Shown here: positions 27,701 through 37,790 of the stretch, piece by piece
Numbering within the stretch: position 1 is the first letter of the stretch
Layout: each line of letters starts with the position of its first letter
From: Membranipora membranacea
Taxonomy: Eukaryota; Bryozoa; Gymnolaemata; Cheilostomatida; Membraniporidae
Assembly (NCBI GenBank): GCA_914767715.1
Contig: OU612075.1
Span: 4,898,001-4,962,000, forward strand
Length of the DNA stretch: 64,000 nt
Direction: 5' to 3'
Program-made: the position numbers and the translations under genes
Notes under the pieces: model-generated
Seen by the model: the letters and a program-made list of their open reading frames with translations, nothing else
Database searches by the model: none
Told to the model about the DNA's origin: nothing

Positions 27701-30700
27701 TCATTATTTCTGTTAAAGTGCTTGTTTTGCACATTTGAAAATGCAACATAAAAATTGTAGAGCTCCCAATAGACTCAGTGGGGAGTGATCCCCAATTGCT
27801 GAGTATTTGTTATTTCCTCAATATCATAAGTTTGCCTTGCGGAATTTACAAGCATAAGCACTAAGCACATCGATATGTTATATAATTTGGTATGAGAACA
27901 GACTGTTCTTATAGCTGTGTTCTAGACGTTACGCTAAACACAAAGATAACATAAAGCACACAAAAATACAAGCTTTTTACAGTTAGTACTCATCTAGCAC
28001 TGCTGGTGTAATGGTATCATCCAAGATTCCCATTCTTGGGACCCGGGTTCGATTCCCGGGCAGTGCAATTTTTACAACCTCATTTTTTTCCAAAAATTAA
28101 ATTGATTCTTTTATTCAATGTCTGAAATTGGGAGTTATCCTTTTGAACTACATACGGAGGATAACTCCATATTCCGTATCCAGCTCAACACAGAACTTGA
28201 GTTTGAGTTGGTTTGAATTGACAGCATTTAACTTTGAGCAGTGAAGTTCGATTTTTCAAGTCAAAAAATTAATGTGGGAGACAAATTACTACCTGCAAAA
28301 AATATTGATCCCCATATAAGACATACTTGAGTTTAGCTGGTAGAGGCTCAACCATTTTCATTTTGACGAGTGTATATTCTTGAGGTCCTACACCCTCACC
28401 GGAGCTTCTATCATGGTCCATACAGGGCTGACCATCCTTAGGTGAATATATGGTATATCTACAATCATCACATTATACCATGAATATATTTGCAAGCATC
28501 ATCATTCACATGTTCTTCCTGAAGGGGAAAAAATAAATCAACAGAATAATACAACAAAATTGATCTACTGACAACCAATATTTTGACGATGACACTTCAT
28601 ATATATTTAATAGATTCATATGAACTTTAAAATTGCAAAAGTAAATGACATGAGATTGTTCTAAGAAGACTAGGAATGCTGTCGAAAATCAAAAACAACC
28701 ACTCCATCGCTTTATTTTGCCAAGTCTACCCAGCAATACAATCACTTTTGATATTTTGCAAGAAAATTCCCCTCAAAGCTATCAGCATTCCCGCTTAGCT
28801 TTATTCAGCACTGTTACGCTTTTAGTAATCCTTTTGTTTGTATGAAAGGATGCGTTGGCACTGAGCCAATAAATGTTAATACATAACACCTAATGAATTT
28901 CTCACTTTGTACAAATGCGCAGGTTTTATATATCAGGAAGTGGCCTTCAAATTTTTGAAACATGCAAAATCTATCAAATTTTTTTAATATAGCGAGGCAA
29001 AATCAAAACAGTTAGGTCCTACCTTTTACCGAAGTCAATCTTGCCTCGCTCTCTGAGTCTGAGGAATTGCCACCTCACAAAGGAGTCATAGAAGGGATTA
29101 GCGTCTGTGGTGATAAAAGATCTTCTCCAATCAACCTTAAAATAAGATTTAAAAAAAATAAAATTACAATGATTGCATACTTAAGAAAGTTATTATGATG
29201 GTTTTGTGTTGGATGAAAAGAAACCCAAATATCTCAAAGCAATTAGATCCATTGTTAGTTAAAGTGCAAGCTATACAAAAAACTCCTTCCTTCTCCTAAA
29301 GAATGGAGTTGCGTCTAAATAATTCTTTTGAAAAGTATACACCATAACCAAGTTGATGCCTTGGTCTTTACATATTTGTGGTCAAAATTTTTCTCCTCAG
29401 CGGTCAGATTGATTTGAGATACTTTTTCAACAACAAACACACATCAATTTTCTCCAATTAGTTGGTCAATATGTTCCAAAAACTCGTTTGCTAGACAAAT
29501 ATCCCTTACACTACATAACCCTAGTATCCACGTCATCCAATGTAAGAGTCTTTTGAGAACAATGTGATAAAACTTTTCAGTCAGATCCTTGTTATGACTT
29601 CATTTAAATGCTGGGATGGTGAAATGACGCAATCGGATAGCGCGCTTGCTATTCACTGCCAGGCGATTGGTGCCGCAGGAGTTGTGGGATCAAGTCCCAC
29701 TGGGGGAGCTTTCAAGGTTGAATGTTCAAAGGTTCAACCTCTCCTCCCTATTGTAAAACTTGGCAGATCTAGCAAATAAATAAGAGTATATTCATACCTT
29801 GAGTCCCATGTGTTTGAGATCCTGCATACAGTGAGGTGGGAAGTACTCGAGCCAGTACTGAGGATCAGCAAACTTCTTAATCTCCTCATTCTGCAGTCCG
29901 ATGCTCTGCATAATCTGCCACTGCCACTTAGCACCTCCCTGCTTAGCTACGGCCTTACTCTGCAAAAAAAACCAAGATAAAAGATACAGTAGTGCGTATA
30001 ACGCTGCACAACACACAGGTCTTCAACTATAAACCATAAGTTAAGCGCTGCCTTGAGGCCTTCTCTAGTACAACATCCTCATGGGCGGCCCTAGATCAAT
30101 TTTGATCCAGTTGTCTGCATTCCAGTTGCTCCCTTCCACTAACCAGTGGATCAGGAGCAACTCAGAATGCAGGCATATGGACCAAACTTGGTCTAGGCCG
30201 CCCCCTGCAGCATGATACCATCCCTGAGTGTTGATGAGCATCTCATTTCATCATTCCATCACTTGCATGTTGTCCGTTTCAGTATTTTGACATAATCAGT
30301 GTGTTTACGCTGTTGCCAGTCAGAGAGGTTGCCAACTGTTCATTGCAAGTCAAGTCTGTGTATGGCATTATGAGTGATTCCACAATAAGATTAGCAAGAC
30401 AGGGAAGTAGTAGGCATAATCATTGGATTTGCGGAAAAAAAACATGTCACTTAGCACCTCCCCGCTTTGCTACGGCTTTGCAAAAATTTGGGTAAAGTAT
30501 GAACAAACAGGCATTGTGTGGTCCTATGTTTAATTCATAACAGCCAAGTTCAAGACAAGGGGTGATATGTATGATTGTCAGTGATGCAGAAAAAAAAGAA
30601 ATGTGTACTGCACCGGTATCAATAGTGCAAAAATAATGGCTAATAATAAGTTATTAGTTTTTTCTTGGGGAATGTTCCAAGTTTACCTCACGCAAATTTG

Positions 30701-33700
30701 CGAGGAATCGTCAGGTGATATCACTACCAGAGTGGTCGGGTAGTTCATAATAAAAACATTATAAAAGAAAATACATGATAATAATAATAATAACAATGAT
30801 TTGGCCCCTGCATTCAAGCTTCCTCTTCTATAACCTGTGTTTCGAAATCAAATTCGTGATCATTTCATATCAACATTTGTGTTAACTTTTACTGGGGTTC
30901 CAGCTAGAGGCATCCCATTATTGACCACCTATCACAAAACAAGGGGGCTTTAGCACATTAATCTCATGCAAATCTTAATGCAATGTGATGTATTTTAGGA
31001 GTAAGGAACAGACCTTATAATTCAAGATTTTACCCCCTTTGCCAGTAGCAATCCAGTACAACGTAGTGTACGTTGCAGTTACCACATCAGGTCTAAGACC
31101 CCGAGGCAGAAAGTTTCCCAAGCAGGATGTTCTAATTGTACACACACACACACACACACACAAGATTACATAGAAGAGTTGCAGTTGTCTCTGGCGGTAA
31201 CAATCATTGAATGGAATCAGAAGGGCTCACCTTTGGACAGGCCAGTAAATTACCACGTAGGGAATTTCAACAAAATTTTTATGATAGTGTGGTCAAAACA
31301 GTTTGTTTCATAGCGTTCATTGTTGATTCATTCATTGGTCATATTCAACTTTCGCATATGTGGTCTTGGACTCCCAAAAAGAAGTTTTCTTATCTAGACC
31401 AAGTTTAATCCATCAGCCTGCATTCGGAGTTGCTCCCGATCAACTGGTCACATCGCGGGTTGACCAGTGGAAGAGAGCAACTGGAATGCAGGCAAATGGA
31501 TTAAATTTGATCTATCTCTCATCCAACATGCTAAAAATACTGCTGCTGGTTACCTTTTTGCCTTTGCTCTTATCTTTGATGATGGGCTCGTCTGATTTGT
31601 CTTCGACAACAGGGGCGGATTCATCCTCAGCAGGGAACTGAGGGGGGAAACCAAAGTCCTGCATCTCCCGAGTTAACTTGTCTGCACATGCCTGGAAATT
31701 AAATAAAATAATTCTTACATTTGTATATATGTATGTATACGTATATAAATAGCCCGTCTTGTAAAGCTTTGTTGTTGTTTGGGAGGGAATCACAACAACA
31801 AAGCTTGTTGAGACAGGCTTATATTTAGATAAAATGTCCTATACACAGAAAGTATTCAGTGAGGCTGATAATGTAACACAGTAAAAACGTACCTTAATAT
31901 CATTACAACATGAGTTCCAATGGAAAGCAAAATAATAACTAAAACAAAAGTTTATGTTGGCCAGCTCTAGCCTTGTAACGCGGCTACCAAAATCCAAAAA
32001 AGTAGCCACGAGACGAGGCTAGGCTAACGCAGGATATGAGAGTTTCCAGTTTAGTGTGGTGACTGAACTAGTTTGCGAATAATACAAACATGGCATGATA
32101 CTAAGCTGGAACTGCAACAACATGTTCAACCATTTATAGATAGAGGTGTTATGTATTGTGGTTTTTGTTGAATATGGTGATCAAGAATATAAGAACAGAT
32201 TTTGTAAGAATTGAGAAAACAAGCCAAATATAACATGTTTAAAATAAGACGCATTTAGGATCTGATGCAATGTCCAAACACATGATATAACAATATATAG
32301 TAAGAAGTTAATCAATTGGATTTATCACATTGAAAGTTCCTTGATTCCAATCAAGAAAATCAAAAGCTGAAGCATTTGCAACACAGTATTGAAATGGTGC
32401 AACTGCTTGAAATTACAGAACCAGTTGCACTTGACAAATACTCATTTCACATGTTGTAGATTAAAAGTCCAAAAATTAACTTTTCAAATGCGCAAATATG
32501 GAAGGTTCCATTGCTATTCATATAACAATGGGGCATGATACTATATAGAGTCATAATATTAACTTTTCGAACTACAAGAGAGATAATTTTTTTTGGATGC
32601 TGTCATACAGAACTATACACTGATATATATTATATTAGTTTGATTCCAATTCTGAACTTTTTGGAAACTATATTGGGACATCCCCAACTCCTGCGGCACC
32701 AATTGCCTGGCAGTGGATCGTAACCGTGCTAACCAATTGTGCAATCGGTTAGAGTCCCACTGGGGGAGCTTTCATGGTTGATTTTTCCAGCCCCCAGCAC
32801 CCTCGGGTCTATTTCTCTCCTGAACTTAAATTTCATTTCGGAACTATATTGGAACATCCTATCATCACTCCTCAGCAAACCCAAAAGGTCCGCATTGTGG
32901 AGCAACTCATGTAATATCTTACATACCTTGATGGGCATACCGGTACAGTGGAAAGCAAAAGGGAACAAACATCTCTTCCCTTGGAGTCTCTGGTATCCTG
33001 AGGCAAACTACAAACACAAAATTAGAGACATTAGGTTCTGGCAAACAACTTTGAAATGGTAAAGATATACAAATTTATTACAACCAACCATAACCTGATA
33101 ATTATTATCATACAATGTTTAACTTATATCACAAGTTCAATAGGTCAATAGTTGGGTGGAGTGTACCAAACCAATCAGAGCTAACACATTGTCTACAGTT
33201 CAGTTTGTAGATGAGTATATCAATAGTAAAATCACCAAAATAGTACTTCCAAAAAATTTGTTTCTTACAACGATCAACCTTGTTTCCTCTCTGCACAACA
33301 AATCTACAGAGTAATGAGAATAGTCATATTATCTAGAGTCGAGTCAATATTTGGGTCGACACAGAGCCAAACCTAATACGGCAATGTTAAATCACACAGT
33401 CATACAGAACGCTGCCATTCACTATAATGATATGGTAAAAAAGTCCATTTTATTTCTCATTTGTTTGTTTTCGTAGATTGTTATATTCTTTCAGAGATAA
33501 TTGAATGAAATAAAACGGATGGAATGAACTTTTTCCCGAAGCAATGAGACAAATCATAACCGTAGCCTGGAAATTAAAAATAGAACATAAAACAGACTCT
33601 TGTCCAGTCTACATATCACGGCTATGAGGGCAACATATTCTTTGACGCGCTTACCTCACATTTAGAAATAGTAAATGTATGCCCGAGATGGAGCCGTCCG

Positions 33701-34241
33701 TTCATGTACGGGTATGGGAAAGTACAAATGAACTTCTCACAGCTGTAACAAATGAATTGAAGATATTAAAAAAAAATATGGATGAGTGAAAAGGTCTGGA
33801 TAATAAAATGTTGTAATTATTAAATATGTGGAGATCGATGAAGCGGTATGCAGGGTTAGAGGAACTTCATGGATATTTCTTATTTTCTGGAACTAGATCA
33901 CAATCATCGATTTCTGTATGATGGGCAATAATCTTTCCGAGCTAGTTTGGACATTTTGTATCATGTATCTTTTTCCGACATAGTTTTAGAAAGTAAAAGT
34001 GAGATTATTTCGGAGACATTTTAGTTATTTAAATCTTGTGCAGCACCTCTTCGGCTACAGTTTGTTCACGTCAAAAATATTTTAAAATTAATTAAACTTT
34101 TCATAATCATAGTTTTAGGACCTACTCTTTTTCAGGAGCATCCAGTTCGAACACTTTTTCTCGCTCCCATTTCTCTTGCATTTCCTTCTCAATATTCCGA
34201 ATCTCTGACAGCTTGGCTGTCCCTTTCCTATTGGCAGCCAT
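15727..34241 (-). CDS. LARS1: Cytosolic leucyl-tRNA synthetase
   Basis: This class Ia synthetase charges tRNA-Leu in the cytosol. Twenty-one exons (5' to 3'): 34241-34126, 33742-33655, 33007-32927, 31691-31554, 29959-29798, 29135-29023, 28458-28327, 27665-27422, 27030-26830, 26222-26064, 25383-25220, 24862-24714, 24311-24148, 23083-22832, 22015-21768, 20572-20341, 19978-19834, 19334-19114, 18643-18539, 17187-16959 and 15953-15727. They sum to 3570 nt, or 1189 residues; human LARS1 is about 1176. All phases agree. The HIGH-type motif is HLGH (57-60), and the KMSKS motif (721-725) is split by intron 14 after its first Lys. The CP1 editing domain shows the Thr-rich GTLRPETM (290-297) and SDSPDD (397-402) segments. 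The anticodon-binding region and eukaryotic C-terminal extension follow. The start [11 protein letters not shown] aligns with the family N terminus. All signature motifs are intact, so the gene looks functional. Confidence 0.98.
18166..18245. repeat. Foldback element, family M2 (LARS1 intron 19)
   Basis: About 80 bp with inverted ends: TAGCTGTCTTGACAAGCTTT at the left and its near-complement AAGTTTGTCAAGACAGGCTA at the right. This is one of the cleanest copies of the family. Confidence 0.75.
21371..21446. repeat. Pentanucleotide microsatellite (CAGAC)n
   Basis: About fifteen perfect CAGAC units in LARS1 intron 15. Spurious open frames with a QTRPD or VWSGL repeat arise from it on the two strands and are not genes. 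Confidence 0.97.
21477..21760. repeat. Minisatellite, about 15-bp unit
   Basis: Degenerate tandem copies of a unit like ATCCAGACTGCACAA (variants AGACTACATAA, AGATAGCGCA) run from the CAGAC microsatellite almost to the donor site of LARS1 exon 15, which ends at 21768. The unit probably grew out of, or shares an origin with, the adjacent CAGAC repeat. Confidence 0.85.
22537..22745. repeat. Long foldback element, family M1 (LARS1 intron 14)
   Basis: An inverted repeat of about 209 bp. The outer arms read AAGTCATGTCATGTGACGG and its near-complement CGGTCACATGACATGACTT. Inside are the family ends (CTAGACCAAGTTTGGTCC orientation), CCTGCATTC, CTCCCTTCCACTGGTCA and GCCGCAGGC. The centre contains repeated CCTTTGCC. 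This copy is longer than the others because its palindrome continues outward past the CTAG that ends the other copies. Confidence 0.8.
23528..23779. repeat. Foldback/MITE, family M3 (LARS1 intron 13)
   Basis: A 252-bp element with inverted ends of about 22 bp: ACAGGGGGTCTTTCAATTAG at the left, matched by TAATTGAAAGACCCCCCCTG at the right. The interior repeats CGCTCAC and 'GGTCTTTCAATTAGA'. Ends beginning CAGGGG resemble hAT elements, but the flanks do not show an 8-bp duplication. Confidence 0.75.
23877..24071. mobile_element. SINE-like structured insertion flanked by 12-bp direct repeats
   Basis: A 171-bp GC-rich insert (23889-24059) lies in AT-rich LARS1 intron 13, between two exact copies of TATGCACCCAGT (23877-23888 and 24060-24071). 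Its head has a 10-bp stem, TCAACCACTG pairing with CAGTGGTTGA. Further hairpins are TGCACCTCGGTGCA and GTCTACCTAGAC. It ends in an A/T tract (AAATATATA). Such a target duplication and tail indicate retroposition of a small structured RNA. I could not assign it to tRNA, 5S or 7SL with certainty. Confidence 0.65.
27997..28067 (+). tRNA. tRNA-Gly (anticodon CCC)
   Basis: The 71-nt cloverleaf is complete. The acceptor stem GCACTGC pairs with GCAGTGC and the discriminator is A. The D stem is GGTG/CATC. The anticodon stem CAAGA/TCTTG holds the loop TTCCCAT, giving CCC. The T arm is CCGGG-TTCGATT-CCCGG. Internal A and B boxes (TGGTGTAATGG, GGTTCGATTCC) are intact and a T5 terminator follows at 28069-28073. 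The gene lies on the plus strand inside intron 7 of LARS1, opposite to that gene's transcription. It looks functional rather than SINE-derived because no tail follows it. Confidence 0.97.
28069..28073 (+). terminator. RNA polymerase III T-run terminator of tRNA-Gly
   Basis: Five consecutive T residues start two bases after the tRNA's discriminator base. Confidence 0.8.
29618..29722 (+). mobile_element. tRNA-derived SINE fragment (LARS1 intron 5)
   Basis: An A-box-like GACGCAATCGGATAGCGCG is followed by a B-box-like GGGATCAAGTCCC within about 80 bases, as in a tRNA-derived SINE head. The downstream piece CTGGGGGAGCTTTC also occurs in the rearranged copy at about 32680-32790. The anticodon arm does not fold cleanly, so it is not called a tRNA gene. 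Confidence 0.65.
30083..30203. repeat. Foldback element, family M1 (LARS1 intron 4)
   Basis: It begins GGGCGGCCCTAGATCAA and ends with the near-complement TTGGTCTAGGCCGCCCC. Internal arms contain CTGCATTCCAGTTGCTCC and GGAGCAACTCAGAATGCAGG. A compact, well-preserved hairpin of about 121 bp. Confidence 0.8.
31140..31162. repeat. (AC)n dinucleotide microsatellite
   Basis: Eleven AC units within LARS1 intron 4. Confidence 0.95.
31393..31515. repeat. Foldback element, family M1 (next to LARS1 exon 4)
   Basis: The ends CTAGACCAAGTTTAATCC and GGATTAAATTTGATCTAT are inverted copies. The arms contain GCCTGCATTC, TTGCTCCCG, AACTGGTCA and their complements. The right end lies only about 40 bases from the donor site of LARS1 exon 4. 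Confidence 0.8.
31749..31822. repeat. Foldback element, family M2 (LARS1 intron 3)
   Basis: A 74-bp hairpin. The left end is TAGCCCGTCTTGTAAAGC and the right end GCTTGTTGAGACAGGCTTA; the centre CTTTGTTGTTG pairs with CAACAACAAAG. Confidence 0.75.
32680..32790. mobile_element. Rearranged tRNA-derived SINE fragment (LARS1 intron 3)
   Basis: Parts of the SINE seen at 29618-29722 appear here in mixed orientation. CTGCGGCACCAATTGCCTGG is antisense, followed by a sense piece GTGCAATCGGTTAGAGTCC and CACTGGGGGAGCTTTC. This looks like two fused or internally inverted copies. Confidence 0.55.
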
Positions 34242-34282
34242 AGCTTACTGAAACCAGCAAACATATCAATGAGGTAATGCAA

Positions 34283-34540
34283 AAAATAAAAAAGTCACGG
34301 ATGCCTATCGGTATAGGCGTTCACATCTCAACGCATCTAATGTGAACAGTCATGGGTTCGAGTCTCGTTGACGACTAAGAGGAAGTGGCCTTCTCTTCCT
34401 GTAAGGTATACCGGCTGTGTAGGGTTGCGCCGCACAGACTCATCCAATGTCAAAAAAGCAGAACCAGCGGTATGATGAGTCATAGACTAAGGGACTCTTC
34501 ATGCAGTGTATGGTAGTTGCTAAAGCGACGATACCGTTCC
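34283..34540 (+). mobile_element. tRNA-derived SINE immediately upstream of LARS1
   Basis: The head has the A-box-like TGCCTATCGGTATAGGCG and the B box GGGTTCGAGTCTC at proper spacing, with tRNA-like ends (GTCACGG / CGTTGAC). It is followed by an unrelated body of about 170 bp containing GGTATACCGGCTGTGTAGGG. It starts about 40 bases upstream of the LARS1 start codon on the opposite strand, so it occupies the likely promoter or 5'-UTR region of that gene. Confidence 0.65.
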
Positions 34541-35123
34541 ATTTACTTTTAATGCAGTAGGATATATGACAAGTAAGAAGAAATATTAAAATGAATCAAG
34601 CAATTCAGCATTCCATGAACTGAACATAATGATGACTACATGCAAGAGTTATAGCCCTGACTTAACCTATATTAACACCAATTCCAAATTTTGGGATGAC
34701 TAACCAACTCCTTAGACTAATTGTATATTTTAGCCTTTATATTATTAAATCTAATAAAAATAAATAATCTACCTCTAGGCCTACTACCTTTTCATGTTCA
34801 TGGGCCCCTGCCCTAGGACTTTATTTTAGTTTTTCAATGTCCAGTGTCAGTTACCTGACATTGATTGGCAAATTAAAGTATGCAAGTCACAGGGGCCCAT
34901 GTTTACTCTTATACTTACTAGCCAAATAAAAAAGCCAAGGTCTAGGAGTAACACCCTTAGTTAGTACTTTTTGCTACTACCTACTACTCTACTGGTCTTT
35001 ACTAGTAGGCCTACTGCTCACTAGACCTGAACCAGTTATGGTTTTCTTGTTCGTTGACCTGCATGATGAGCTCTTTTAACTAACTTTTGCAAACTTCCAA
35101 CTTAATATCTCTTCATATATACA
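34541..35123. other. Intergenic region between LARS1 and duplication U1
   Basis: AT-rich and without a coding signal. It contains one foldback element, listed separately at 34799-34901. The LARS1 promoter presumably lies at its left, but I see no distinct motif. Confidence 0.5.
34799..34901. repeat. Foldback element with CATGGGCCCCTG ends
   Basis: CATGGGCCCCTG at the left is matched by CAGGGGCCCATG at the right. The inner arms CAATGTCCAGTGTCAG and CTGACATTGATTGG pair around a TTAC loop. No other copy was found in the window. Confidence 0.75.
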
Positions 35124-35400
35124 GATACACATACCACAATGGTATGAATAATAATATCCCACAACAAGACCAGGCTCAGCCAATCCAATCATTATCAATC
35201 ATCATGAGTCAAATATTTGTGTCTATCCACTTCCAGCAGTACAACATTGAATGATCCGTCAATAAGCCGACGTAGCGTTATAAACAGTTTGCTCTTGATA
35301 ATGACCACTGAACAGATCCACTTTATCGATGGAAAAGAGACTGATGCAATGTTATGAAAGAGAGAGGCTACAATTTTTTCTTCTCCAAAACTTTTTCATG
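35124..35400 (-). pseudogene. Membrane-protein-like antisense fragment (copy in U1)
   Basis: On the minus strand this stretch matches the open hydrophobic frame at 58262-58530. It carries a one-base difference in an A-run early in the frame and extra bases near its end, so the reading frame is not maintained. The family is unrecognised. It may simply be noncoding duplicated sequence. Confidence 0.25.
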
Positions 35401-36725
35401 TGGCTATTAATAAAAAGAAATAGTTGATCAGTTAAAAGTTAAGCCTATGATGGAAACTATACGAATGTTAGAAAAGACCATAGGGAAAAGACTACTTAGA
35501 TAAGGTAGACAACTTCTTAGACTGAGCTACCATCCAAGTACATAATATCATCAGGGAGCAGGGAGTTAGTCTCCAAATACAAATTACAAATATAATATAT
35601 ATCCTCTCTGCTAATAAAAAAAGCTAGCATTTCTTGACAAGCTATGTTGAATGGCATTGGCAAGACTTGCTCACAAATTGGCATGTGAAGCTCTATCGAA
35701 TCAGATTATTGCATAAAAGTTGAGCTTTCAATTTGTTAAAAATAACTAAAACCTAGATACCATCTAGCCGAGATGAATTCTCAGCCAGCTCACGCATCGC
35801 ATTATATTACACTAGCCAAAAAAGCTTGGCAAGACAGACTACATCATAAATGCAGCATGTGTGACCAGTCTTTCAATTTCTGGAATGATAATGTTCCAAA
35901 ACCTTTTTGATGGAATAAATATATTTTATGATGTTTTGTCGTTCTGTCTCGAGTTTTGATGTTCGTTACCTGAAAAAGTTACTCCTAATGTGACATAACA
36001 GCCGCAAAAGTATGTTCTCATTATAATTTGGGTTGGTGTATCGGAACAAATATTTCAAATCTCATCACATAGCCGTTTATAATTGATACCACACTGAGGA
36101 AGACCGCCTTCATTTACAGCAAAGTCAATATGAATTATCCCCACACAACATCTCCGTTGGGCGAGGGGCAAAAGTCTGGGGGGCTCAGACTACTTCAGCG
36201 ACAGAAACAGGAACATCTAAAAATAGAACACAAAAGTACCTAGACATATAACAAAACCTACTTATCTTGCCAATTAATTTGTATAGCTTTGACAGGAGCA
36301 AGCAAATAGACACCAGTCAGAAACTTGACGTGCCATTTTGGTAATCTTCTTTTATTGAGGTTCATCATGTTTTTTTCAGCACATGGGTCAGTGTCAATGC
36401 ATGTTTACCGTTAAAAATTGCTGCTTCATGACATACCTGCTATAGAAGTACAATCTTGAGATAACAGGAAGTTGGAGTATCCTCTTACTCCTTGTCAGAA
36501 CAAATGTTTGTTGGAGCTCTCATTCCAGTGTACATTTATAATTAATACCACTATGAGAAAGATATGCCCTTCCCCAACAACAAAATAATTAAGGATTAAC
36601 CACCCCCCCCCCCCCCCACTTCGATGACAGATCAAGTTCAAGAACATCCAAAAATAAAACTACATAGTTATATACCGAACCTATTTTTCTTCCCTTCAGG
36701 GCCGCTGATCCGTACAGCATGGCCC

Positions 36726-36830
36726 GGATCAAGTTTGATCCAGTATACATGCATTCAAGTTGCTCTCTGCTTGTCAGCGGAAGGGCAGCAACTCGAAACG
36801 GCAGGCAAACTGAATAAAAATCGGTCTAAG
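36726..36830. repeat. Foldback element, family M1 (within U1)
   Basis: Ends GATCAAGTTTGATCCAG ... AAAAATCGGTCTAAG, with arms ATGCATTCAAGTTGCTC and GCAGCAACTCGAAACGGCAGG. The orthologous copy in U2 is at 59921-60032, so the insertion predates the duplication. Confidence 0.7.
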
Positions 36831-37211
36831 TATGTCCAGGAGCATTCCCTCTGACGGTAAAACGAAGATCACAACCTGACCCCGCTGAATTCAATAACAA
36901 TCTTCAAAGTACATACATACAGCATACGGTATTCTTATCTCCTGTTGGAAAACTTGCAACTAGCCTGACCAAAATATCCATCCCTAAAAACCCCTTTTAT
37001 AGACCCAACTGAACAATCATTGTTACCAATAATAATAAGTTACCTGTAACTAGTTGTTGTGCCAAATTTCTCTTTTGCGCTTTGGTTGTAAATATGGTAC
37101 AGAACTCCAGTCACAATATTGAGAAATTTCTCATTGAGCTAATAAATTTGATTAGCAAAGTTTAAACCAAAATGCAAATTTCTGAGCTCTATGGCTATCA
37201 ACGAAAATGAG

Positions 37212-37231
37212 TGTATGTATGTATGTATGTA
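37212..37231. repeat. (TATG)n microsatellite
   Basis: About five units of TATG. The U2 copy near 60415-60429 is shorter. Confidence 0.85.
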
Positions 37232-37790
37232 TTATATGAGTGATAATGTAATTTTATGCCACTTACTCGGGGTTGCCGCCTGCTCTCTTAATCTACTTTC
37301 AGTATGAATATCATCTGTGTTGAAATTTCTTGCAATCAATTTCACTCCGTCATCCACATTTTTATTTCAACAAATCAATTTTGTTGCTTAGCAAATTTTC
37401 AGCGGTATTTTGTTTCAGAGTATCATATCTAGTCAATATTCTCTAATGTGCATAAGAGAGATTTTCTTCCCAAGGCACTTTCAATCCTATCAGTATTATA
37501 TGTTTTGTCAAATAAAGACGAAAAATTCGAGTCAGGTCTTTGGTTTGTGATCACAATATGCTGTGTCATCCTGAGCTGCTCTGTGAGGTCACACCTCACT
37601 TGCCATTCACCCCATTTTATCAACCCCTTTTTGAGCAAAATCCTTTTTTAAGCGCTTCACTACCAGCATTGTAATATTCACACCTCTCCCATTAATTTTT
37701 GCACAATACCGGTTCAGGAATTGTTTGTGCCCACACCTGTATCTGCAGAGGCTCATTGAAAATCAGACCATGTTAGCCGAAGCCATGTTG

